NCBI RefSeq assembly: GCF_000003605.2 | Contig: NW_003142308.1 | Span: forward strand, 214,335 to 241,818 | DNA: 27,484 bases | Origin: Saccoglossus kowalevskii | Lineage: Eukaryota; Hemichordata; Enteropneusta; Harrimaniidae | Direction: 5' to 3' | In this document: positions 9,270-19,876 of the stretch, one piece after another | How positions within the stretch are numbered: the first letter of the stretch is position 1 | How the letters are laid out: every line of letters starts with the position of its first letter | The notes under the pieces: generated by a model | The model's database searches: none | What the model was told of the DNA's origin: nothing | The model's input: only the letters and a program-made list of their open reading frames with translations | Position numbers and translations under genes: made by a program

Positions 9270-12200
9270 AACACTAAAAATTACTACCCATTCTAATTTG
9301 TACTGTGCAAATGAAACCGGACGACACAGGACACGTTTCCTTTAGGTCGAATTAATCGCGACCCCATGCCTTCTTTCTTCGATCACGCTAGCGTCATACC
9401 GTGACTTGTGATCAAATATCCTATTAATACTTGATAGACATCTACTCTTAGATAGTATAAGCAACAATTTAATGTCGCATAAAAAGCATAGAAGGTGTAA
9501 TAGAATAAACAGTTAATAGATAGAATGGATACATCTTCCATCCTATGATCGCGATTTACATAAATTGTAACAATATTTTGACGTTGCCTGCTACACATAC
9601 GGAACAATAATAACACAGACTTGACACAAATAAACCACATCACGCTATGTATTCCATTTTACTGTATTGCTATATTGTATCCTGATTCGTTCTACTTCCG
9701 AACCAACCCCTTAGTTGTACACATTCTTTCCACGATAGAATGTTTCAATATTAATCTGTTTTAGCAATTAATGAATTTCTAAAACGTCGCGATACTCTGT
9801 TAGTGACTTCCCCTGTTAGACAAGCGTTGCTATGGCAATAAAGTATAATATTCATGAAATGCTTTTGAATAATACACCGACTAAAAGCTTTCTATACTAA
9901 ATCTTATGACTCGTTACGCTTAATAATATATAATTTACCAATGTCAAAATGTCTCCATTAGAATAAATTATTGTGAATACATCATAACTATGTTGAACGA
10001 ATGTGAACAGCAAGTTCTTCAGACAAAAAAATGAAACTAAATCCAGACATTTCAAACCTGATACATATTCTTAAAACCAATACTCACCAATGCAATACCT
10101 CCAAAGTGTCACTATTTGTCAGTGAAATACAGAAATGTTTGATTTTAAGGATGATTTTAGGTTACTTTAGTATCTTGGCCTTTGCGCTTTTTCCATCTTT
10201 GTTCGATTTCAGCACATTTTGATATAATAGTGTTTTGTACGATTACACTCAATTGTTCGTTGTTAAACTAATGTAGCTATAGAATATGGCCCACATATGC
10301 TGTAAGTGAGAGTGATTGGCTTATGTTAAATATTGTTTGACGCACCACAGGGATCGAGATGAAAAGGACCGGGCGTTGGTAATTAGGAAGAATTTGAAAC
10401 AAATACAAAAGTGGTGCAACAAATTAAACTACTCTCACTTACTACGCCAGTGTACCATTCACATAGTTATGCAAGTCGTGTTATTTGTATATTTTAATTT
10501 AAATTTGTTTACCAAGAACTGATTCAGTTATCTTCTTCAAAGACAAGCACACACACTAACAGACCAACATAACCTCCCTAATGATGGTAAACAAGAATAT
10601 ATTGGAACAACGTCTACTGATATCCTGCTCGACTATTTCCGATTGTCAGGCCAGTGCCATGCAATTAAACAACACAATCCGTGAATTCAGATGCACGACA
10701 TTCATTTTTTGTATATTTAATATATTATCATTTTTTCAGTGATCTAAGGTTGGTGTTATTTCCACTTTTCAAATCATTATATCAACTGATTGCAGTATGT
10801 TTATAACATAACATTAATGTAACTACTTTCGCCTGAATCGTAATAGTGTTCAAAAATGTTTACAGTGTTATCTGAACAAACCGAATCACCAATGGAATTA
10901 GGTGTACATGTTTATATTTAAGTGTTTAGGAATACGTGATATTATTATACCTCATATGTATATTATTTCTCTAGAAGTTAACAAATTACGTCATATAGGC
11001 TTGAGAATCCGTCAACAAATGGTCTGCTTTTCTATTGAAGGTCTTTGGTGGATAACCTGACGTTTATCGAATAATTGTACCTTTTTCTGTTTTTTCAAGA
11101 TATTGTGCGCCATTGCGGCATAGTTATGTCCTATATAAATATTTGTCTGCAAGCGATAATTACCGAATAACACGAATATACGTGTAAGTCAGTCCCTAGT
11201 CGGATGTAAATAAATGTTAATTACCAGACGGTCGCCCGTAGCTTGTTTAATAAATGTATTTTAAAAGGGATTATGGAATATAACAATACAAACCCACTAA
11301 TTTAAAATGTTTGCAGAGAAAATGCCTGTAAATAAGGAAACTGCGGTAAGTGAGATCTTGCTGTGCAGCTTTTACGGTTATATCAATATTTGGTATAATA
11401 TTGCTAATATTGGCTTTTGTCACAGTCGATAAACAGATTTGTTAACACTCATATTATCGCTAATCTTGGTTTTGCATCGTTCAACAATGCTCAAGTCGAT
11501 ATTTGTTCGGAGTCAGTAACTGTAACATAACATAAAATACATGAAAAGCCAATGATATTGTTTAGATCAATCGTCCATGAGAATCGTTCGTTCACGAGAA
11601 TATCAATATACAACAAATGGTACAAATGGGTGTATACAATATACACATTTTACATGCTTCTTTCTGTGCGTCATTTTCAGTACCAAATGCAATAAAACAC
11701 AATTATTATAATTGACGCTAAAATGAAATGATATCTAATGTGTCTGTACGTCCCTGGTCTATAGTGTACTATACAACATTAAACTTGTTATTTTATCACG
11801 TATGTCTTTATTGGTACTTCTCGATGCTGCAATAATGGAGAAAATGTATTAACTAATAATTAATATATACTGATATATGTGACCAAAATCTATATTTATA
11901 TTCAAGACAAGTCAACGTCATCTAGTTCTTCTGTGCAAATGCCATTTGCTATTAGTTATCCGAAAAACATACAATATAAGGTTGCCCAGGACTTCCATGA
12001 TAAAGCTATCTCAAATTAAAAAAAAATATGTCTAATCAAGCAAGCTTTCAAGACTAATTAAATCAAATATACGTTTCATTAACTGTATTATAAAGACATC
12101 CTATCATAATTAATTATTCAAGCAATCTTTATCTTATACCAGAGACTATATTCTGAATATTAATGTATAAATGAATAAGATATAATACGACTGATAAATA

Positions 12201-14797
12201 GAGGGTGACAATTACAAAGTTCTATTGTTTCAGTTACAACTTATACATCACAAGAGGATTGAATATTCAGTCCTGTTAACGGCGTTACATTAAACCTAAT
12301 TTGCGTCTTTGTTAGGAAACCAACCCGAAAATATAAAATCGTTAACCTCTCTCATTTGTCATATTTAATATTTCTTGAGATATAATGGTAGTCTCTAGAT
12401 GAGGATATCTATACATACTGGAATATTATAAATATGGCGGACCAATCAAAAGTGATCATGATAGACTACTGTATTGGGACATCAATGTAATCAACCTTGA
12501 CATATATTCTTTAGCAATTTCATTGAATTGTGCATTAGTCAATTCCTCCAATTACGCTGAGGGCAAAGTCGTTTGATTATTCGCTTGATCCCTGCTTAAA
12601 TGAATGGTTAATTTAATTTGTTATTTTAATCCGATATAACAATCAACTAAACTAGTCAGCTTTCTTATTTTTCTGAGGAGATATGTTCCCTATTTTGTTC
12701 CACACATCGGGATAAAATAAATTGTACCATTATACAGATTAACATTTTGTCAGGATTTCCCACTGCATCACGTCTTTACATAGGCGTATACATAAATGCG
12801 GTGACAACCACGACAATTGTTTTAGAAGTCATTGTATTTTTTTACAATAATTAAGGTAACTGTTGAAAATGTACAAAAGTAGCAGAATGTGTAAATTTCG
12901 GGATATAATTCAAGTTTATTTAATAACAATTTAAACTATGCCACGATATACAATGCTATACATATATACAACCATTACGTAGTATTAAAACTGTATACAG
13001 CAAAATATATGAATATACATTTGGATGATAAGTACATAAGATATAAGATACAATTACGAGTTGTCGAAAAACTTAGACATATAATGTAATTAGTATAAAT
13101 AAAATAAAATAAAAGTGTATTCATAGTTTGCGTATTACCAACATGAGTTTTATTCATTACTGGTCGTAAATAATTTGGTGGTTTCACTAATACTAATTTC
13201 AGATGTCAGCATGTGGTGATGTCGATCTGATGACATAAAATGAGATGGGGATTCCATGCAACAGATACATGAAACGATTTTCCTAAAAAAAAGAAATAAA
13301 AAGAATGACCCGTGAGAGTTATTACTGGTGACAAAATGTAAAGGAAACATCATCAATCGGAAAATCGTCAACAATGACATATGCCTATCCTAAAAACCGC
13401 CAATTCTCCCACACCCAACAGACGTTGGACCGTAGTGTCCATTAAGATAAAGGGGACCTTTTTACGAGGATGAGCTGCAGTGGGTAATAGCTGAAAGCAC
13501 AGTAAGAACTAACTTTTAGAGCGAAGTTCAAGTGTAAAAAGCTATAGTGGACTGCTTCAACTCCTGGATTGATTATTTAAACCACCCACAGTGATGAGTG
13601 GGCACGTGATATAAATCAAAGAACCAATAATTGTGCTTGCTCATTAGCACCAACAATCCCAATAATTTTGGTAATACTGTTCAGTTGCAAACAAGGACAA
13701 TCACACATTTGATTTATTTAAAAATAAAAACACTTGTCTGCAATTTTCAAACAATGATATTCAGTGGCCCAAATAGCACCATTTGTGAGTAACTATTGAC
13801 AAAACTCTGAATGCCAAATCTTGTCTGAAGATTGTCAAATCTTTGTGAAGCCAACCATCTATTGATTGCAAATTCGGACATGAACGTTGCACCTTTAAAA
13901 GTGTAAACAAATTATTGGTAGATTTTGAGCTGGTTTACAATTTTATACTTCATTACTGTGAGTGGAATATTGTAAACCTCATCATACCGAAGGTTATGTT
14001 TTATAATTTGCTCCTCTATTCTTTTGCCAGATTAAAGTCCTTTCTATCCTTAAAAAGTAGTGGCATATTTAAGTGTTCAACGGTATTTTTCCTTTAAGAT
14101 ATTAAGTCATTAGTTATGTCGAAAACCATGGTTATGCCAATAATATCATTTAACTCATTTGTTCACTCAGTCTTACTTCATGTATACATAAGGCCTTACA
14201 TAATTCAAAACGTGTTCCATTAAATATGTGTTCCTTACATTAGTTCTTAGTTACATTAATTTTTCATTGACAAAACCTTTGTCGAGTTTGGGGGATATCA
14301 ACATTATCAGCTTTCTAATGAAAACGAATTGAGATTTCTCGCTGGTTGATTTTTTATGAAGCTAAATTTCTACATAAATTAAACAAAGAAGTTAACTATA
14401 TTAACTTGATATTGAAATATATTGATATTGTATCATCATATATTTTGCCAATTGTTGTTGGTTGTCTTGTCGAGTGTTATCCGTCGTTTGAGTTTTGTCT
14501 TGTGGGCAAGTAGTTTACGATATGTTTTTTGCAGGATTAATAGCAACGTGGTTTGTTGGTGTAAAAACTGTGTGTTTTTTTTGGTTGGTAAAGCAAGATA
14601 GTATGAAGTATATATGCCATATAGAGGTATGCCAAGCATACGCTATGTGATACAAGCCTGGGTACAATCTCCTTTTGTAATGCGATGTGTGTTTGTGATA
14701 TATGTTGTATCCAGACTAGTGTTAATAAAGGTCACATGTTTCAAACTGTCTTTGTACTAATCAACACACCTGCGTCTTAATGTTAGAATGGAAACAG
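9270..14797. other. long A+T-rich stretch without recognisable genes
   Basis: Open frames here are short and share no motif I know. A diverged tandem duplication of about 57 bp lies near 11398-11515 (ATTGCTAATATTGGCTTTTG against ATCGCTAATCTTGGTTTTGC, each followed by an AGTCGATA block). A small hairpin-forming CCCAC/GTGGG pair lies near 13585-13602. I see no tRNA, transposase or splice-bounded exon. Confidence 0.5.
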
Positions 14798-14813
14798 CCA
14801 TCCATATGGATGG
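14798..14813. repeat. 16-bp perfect palindrome
   Basis: CCATCCATATGGATGG reads the same on both strands. It could be a binding site for a dimeric protein or simply chance. It is not a CArG box, because only four A/T bases lie between CC and GG. Confidence 0.6.
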
Positions 14814-15732
14814 TTTGGTACAATCATATTGCGTGTTCATACGAGTTGTTTGAGGCAACATCACTACCTTCTATCTTTCAAATCTCCATGACCATGTTCG
14901 CAGCGATTTCCGCCTGTCCCACGACCAGATTTTTGATAATGGGTGCAATGACGCAGTGATAGAAGATGGTTGCTGTTAATATCTAGCTGTCTTCGGGTTG
15001 CCATATTGAGAACGCTCCATGTCCTTGTGCATAGTATCCGAGTTTCCTTACAGTTGATGGTTGCCTTGACAGCAAAATTACTTCGCCAGTGAGGTTCAAA
15101 TAATATTGATTTAATTTATTCGTGAGATCTGAAGCTGGCACGCGCTTGTTGACTGAATGTCTTCTTCCCTTAAAAACAATTCTTAAACAATTAGTCAAAG
15201 GAGAAGTGGTCTCCTCTCAAATGTCCTGTCTATAAGCCCCCTCCTCTGCTGGACTGGTAACAGGTAGTCTGGAATTAATCATGCCTCAACCTAGGTGAAA
15301 AGACAATATGTGTAAATGAGGCACATTTCTATTTTTAGAGATAGAACACATGGTTATATAAGTACAATTAAGAGATTTCGGAAATTTGATAGGATATGGT
15401 TTCCATGCCGAGCTACATTTGATTGGTCCTTTTAAAACTTGCTCACTGATAATTCTGCTGAATTAAATCACTGAAGGCACATCTAACCATGGATTGCTTC
15501 TGTTTAAATCTATCTTTGTTCAAGACCCATAGCTGCCGACGCACCTGACAGTTTCTAAGGTGCATTGAGTCTGATTAATCCACTTTAGAAAAAATGGTAA
15601 AAATATATCCACTCACTAACTTTTTCTGCAATACAAAGGAGGTGGTTTCCGATTTAAAATAATTAAATTTCTTAGGGACAAGCTTGTCTTTCTTTTGACA
15701 CAGATGGCTAACTCAGTACAAGTCATGAGGGA
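14814..15732. other. less A+T-rich stretch, no gene recognised
   Basis: Around 14860-15300 the base composition is more even than in the flanks. A minus-strand frame of about 71 codons (14983-15198) starts at TTG rather than ATG. It matches no family I recognise, so it may be an old transposon remnant or chance. Confidence 0.35.
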
Positions 15733-15850
15733 ACATAATGTTTACAGAATTCAATCTTGACTTGAGTGTACATAGAATGTACATGTTAAATATGAATAGG
15801 AATGCATGATTTAGACAATGTACTGTAACCATTGCATACGCATAGATTGC
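15733..15850 (+). repeat. local direct duplication, copy A
   Basis: Key blocks are ATGTTTACA, AGAATGTACATGTTAAATA, TGAATAGGAATGCAT and ATGTACTGTAACCATTGCAT. The same blocks recur in the same order about 400 bp to the right, with substitutions and a small indel. This is an old duplication or two copies of one dispersed repeat. Confidence 0.75.
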
Positions 15851-16138
15851 AATACGGATTTGTAGACCTTGTGGTGTCATTTAACAGAGTAGTCGATATT
15901 TGGAGATGAATTCACAAAGTGCACAGCTAAATTACATTGGGAAAACGCGCTTCCCTTTCCCTTAGCTTACGTGACTGTGTCATTAACAAATGTCAATTCT
16001 TTTGAATTGTGGGCACAGAGGTTTTTCAACATAAATTGGTATATTATGTCATGGGATACTTAAAATGTATTGCTTATTTTTTATGCATTGAACAGTCAAA
16101 GCAATAATTCCACCAATAATACAATACATTGTCAGCAA

Positions 16139-16255
16139 ATATTATGTTTACAAACTTGTGCGTCAACAGAATGTGCTTGTTAAATATGAATAGGGATGCA
16201 TATTTTGGACATTGTACTGTAATTATTGTATGCACATGGACACAACTCAATTGCA
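16139..16255 (+). repeat. local direct duplication, copy B
   Basis: Matches copy A at 15733-15850: ATGTTTACA, AGAATGTGCTTGTTAAATA, TGAATAGGGATGCAT and TTGTACTGTAATTATTGTAT. Divergence looks like about 15-20 percent by eye. A further shared block, TTGGTATATTATGT, occurs at about 16036 and again at about 16629, so the whole neighbourhood may be a degraded larger duplication. Confidence 0.75.
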
Positions 16256-18375
16256 GAAGATGTCCTAGTTGACTGTTTTTATGTTCGTTGGTATAACATA
16301 AATATTAATAGCATATCAATATAAGTTTATACGGCTTGAACTTAAATTAATCACAATTCAAATCACACACATTATTTGTGGCATCATGTGGTAAGCAAAC
16401 ATGACAACCCATAGTAGCTGTATTCAGTGAACCTTCAACAGAAATGCACTATTATATGAGTATTTAAGTTCAGTGCCAATATGAATGTAAGTCATTTGCA
16501 GTGATCGTCATATATGTTAAACATATAAACAATATGTATTGCATTACTATCAAGTACAACTCAAGCGTATATCATTGGTGTAATTCTTCTGAAAGGCAAA
16601 TGGAGCGTGATAGAGTTTATTTTCCTGATTGGTATATTATGTGGAGTGCTCTCAAGTAGTAGTTCAGTATAGTTACGAGTGATAAAAATGTGTTCTTATG
16701 GATTGTGTGCAAAAAAACGATAATGTGCATATTGCATTATTTCATTCATGAGTGGTCCATTGTATTGATACATAGCCTACGTCATTGCGACTACACCAGA
16801 GTTAACACTGACTTCCTGTACCAAGGGAGAAATTACAATTCTGAATTGCCAAATAGATACAATAGACTTCATGTCCGTGCTATATGATATTCTAATTAAT
16901 ATATATCCCTAGTAAATAAATAATCTAGGCTTTAGTTACTTCACTTGAATTGGGCAACACAATCTGTGATTTTTATTGATTTTTGAGAAGCTTTGTGAAT
17001 TACTTTTAGTATTTGAAGTATCTTTTTTTAATTTAATGTTATGTATATAGATTCTGAAAATATATCCTTTAAATCGCACTGTTTTTCTAACTGTATATAA
17101 GACGGCAACGAGCCCGTGCATTATTAAGTGAAGCAAATGTGTTTTTAGCCTTGGTAACATACATAGATCTGATTGAAAGTGTCTCTGAAACAAACACTCA
17201 GTCAGCGTTAATATATTATATGTCATTAAATATAAAACAAAAAGACGGAATGTCGAGGAGAAAAAAAACAGTAGTTGAATAGATTATGCCAAGGTATATT
17301 GGTGAGACTGAATGTGTGGCGCTATATAAGTGACCTTACATTTCCTTGTTTTACCTAATTATTATACATTATGATACGAACCAAATAACATTCATTCATG
17401 TGTTCAAAGTCGTAGCTGTGGTAGTCCAGTGGTACACGCAGCATATATGTAGTTTTTACTGTGATTCTCAGAGTTTTCTGTCACTGTCTTCTTTCTATAT
17501 GGTTTAGGCGGTTTTTTTTCGTCGTGTAGTAAAGTTAGATATATGCTTACTTATTTGTCCATGTATGCATGACATTGAGGTAACATCCACATAAATAGGC
17601 AAATGTGTCACTTGAGCAAGAATTCTACCATAGACGCGAATGCCCTTCAGTATACAGTGTTTTTTTATAATGAATTGCAAAAACATGATTATAAAATAAA
17701 TTATATTTGGACCTAGTATACTATACTATAGATGAATGCCATCTCTGCTTCCTGCAAACACTGCAAGGGGAGTCTTCATGAAAACTACATATGCTACAAA
17801 TCCGCATGTGAGATTAAAGGATGAAGCTTCCCTGTATATTTTGTCAATCAGCAATATAGCATGACAGTTTTTTTGTGGCGTGGACACAATTACCAATTGC
17901 ATCTCTTTATTAAAACAGGGGAATCATACGGTGTCATTGTTTACAAACAAGCATTTACCCATGAGCCTCTACGTTCTTAGCGTGCTTTGTTATCATCGCT
18001 TGGATACGCGCACAGGTGACGACCCTCCCTCTTAAATGGCTAAATGCCACTGTCCACATTTTATCTACCAATACATCCAACCATTACATACATTCCCAAA
18101 CAACATATTGCCTATTCAGTATGCAATATAGCGTAATCAGAAATTATATTATAAAAAAATATTTAATTGAATATTAGTTGCACCCTGCCTGAACAGTGAT
18201 GACAAAATATTTAACATCTACAAACATGCAACTATCCACCAACTTATAACATTCATTCATTTTGAGATTCAATGTTCAGCCATAGCAGGTACTAGCTCAC
18301 AAGAAAGAAATAATTTGTCATGTAGCGAGTATGTATGAACAAGGCACGAACCATAGCAATTCTGGTGAAGTAGTC
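16256..18375. other. A+T-rich stretch without recognisable genes
   Basis: Apart from the tRNA-like relic at 17415-17442 I see nothing that can be named. Small palindromic TA-rich motifs occur, such as the repeated TATACTA near 17714-17729. Confidence 0.45.
17415..17442 (+). repeat. tRNA-Gly-like 5' half, possible SINE head relic
   Basis: GCTGTGGTAGTCCAGTGGTA resembles the acceptor plus D-arm (A-box) part of eukaryotic tRNA-Gly, which has TGGTGGTTCAGTGG in this place. The anticodon arm and the T-loop B-box are not recognisable downstream, so this is not a functional tRNA gene. It could be the decayed head of a tRNA-derived SINE, or chance. Confidence 0.3.
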
Positions 18376-18512
18376 ATGCATGGATTTTTGGGGAGGCGCG
18401 TGTCCCCTCCTTCAGCCCGCACAAAAATCGACAAATCAATTGACAAACCTAACCCACCTTCGGCCATGTCAATAGGAGCGCCCCCTCACCGACTTTCTTG
18501 ATCCGCCAGTGG
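18376..18512. mobile_element. GC-rich MITE-like insertion
   Basis: A compact GC-rich block sits in A+T-rich DNA. Its left end reads GGATTTTTGGGGAGGCGC. Its right end, read on the opposite strand, is CACTGGCGGATC followed by GGTGAGGGGGCGC. Both ends share the order GGAT, then a G-run, then GGCGC in inverted orientation. CAGTGGCGGATC-type ends are common in hAT-like and related non-autonomous elements of invertebrates; this is from memory of the pattern, not a search. No target duplication was confirmed. Confidence 0.4.
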
Positions 18513-19295
18513 TAATGTTGAATGGGCGTTCACATGCTAAGGTTGAAAATGGGTGAACAAACGGTAGATTGTTTGACAAATTTAACAGTTGCTACTTGGT
18601 GTGGATTGAGACCAAACATTCATATGATGACCGACTAAATCCACCCTACAGATGCCCAGGTTAAGGATTAGCTTCACTGCATAAATGTGGGGAAATACAT
18701 GCGTGTTATAAAATACTAGCTCCGTTCCCAATGCAAGCACAACTTTAGCGAGCGTAATCACAGTTGCTGTAATAAATGTGTTGGATAATTGCAATCTAAC
18801 TTCCATTGCATTTCACTGCATTGGTAGTATTGGTATCATTAGTAACACCATGGAATTTCAACCTTATATTTACTTAATACGGAAAAAGGTAGTTTAGACT
18901 TCCAATAAAAACAAGATATATCAGATATATTATTAATAGATGATTCAAACTCAAGTTCACTAAACTGTAAAATTTGGCATAAACATGGAAAACAAGGGAT
19001 ATAAAAAACCTAATTACAAGGAATGACCAATTGATTAGTATATGGTTTTTATGATGAAGAAAGATTCTTTCATTGGCATATGGTTTTCTGAGCAGCCTTC
19101 AAATAATAAGTCTAGCTCAACCATTATCATTAATGTATCCCATTCAAACTGGCATGTTTGTGAGGTGAGATTATATTAATGCCATATTTAGTGTATATAC
19201 GCATCATTTAAAACCTTAGCACATCATAGGCACGACATAAAAGTGTGTATTTAAATGAGGTCAACATGGGTGTGGATTATAAGACCCTCAAGATT
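18513..19295 (+). other. non-coding stretch up to the 65-bp array
   Basis: Mostly featureless. Just before the array, an ATG at 19266 in a good start context (TCAACATGG) opens a 14-codon frame (MGVDYKTLKIVELT) whose TAG stop lies inside the first 65-bp unit. It may be a piece of an old exon caught at the array edge. It is too short to judge. Confidence 0.35.
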
Positions 19296-19876
19296 GTCGA
19301 ACTTACTTAGCCAGCCAAGTCACTGAGACGGCCAACATTGACCATCCCAAGGTAAAGGGTGTCGAACTTACTTAGCCAGCCAAGTCACTGAGACGGCCAA
19401 CATTGACCATCCCAAGGTAAAGGGTGTCGAACTTACTTAGCCAGCCAAGTCACTGAGACGGCCAACATTGACCATCCCAAGGTAAAGGGTGTCGAACTTA
19501 CTTAGCCAGCCAAGTCACTGAGACGGCCAACATTGACCATCCCAAGGTAAAGGGTGTCGAACTTACTTAGCCAGCCAAGTCACTGAGACGGCCAACATTG
19601 ACCATCCCAAGGTAAAGGGTGTCGAACTTACTTAGCCAGCCAAGTCACTGAGACGGCCAACATTGACCATCCCAAGGTAAAGGGTGTCGAACTTACTTAG
19701 CCAGCCAAGTCACTGAGACGGCCAACATTGACCATCCAAAGGTAAAGGGTGTCGAACTTACTTAGCCAGCCAAGTCACTGAGACGGCCAACATTGACCAT
19801 CCCAAGGTAAAGGGTGTCGAACTTACTTAGCCAGCCAAGTCACTGAGACGGCCAACATTGACCATCCCAAGGTAAA
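19296..19876. repeat. 65-bp tandem array, nine near-identical copies
   Basis: Units start with GTCGAACTTACTTAGCC at 19296, 19361, 19426, 19491, 19556, 19621, 19686, 19751 and 19816, exactly 65 bp apart. I see only one internal difference: copy 7 has CATCCAAAGG where the others have CATCCCAAGG. The last copy ends at GGTAAA. Such uniformity means recent amplification or strong homogenisation. The unit is not a multiple of three, and the GTC-GAA frame meets TAG at once, so it is not coding. Each unit has a 3'-splice-like CTTACTTAG followed 41 bases later by a 5'-splice-like AAG|GTAAAG. There are no unique spacers, so it is not a CRISPR array. Confidence 0.97.

Noticed and set aside
19296-19876. 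CRISPR array
   Set aside because: The whole 65-bp unit repeats without unique spacers, and the DNA is from an animal with introns.
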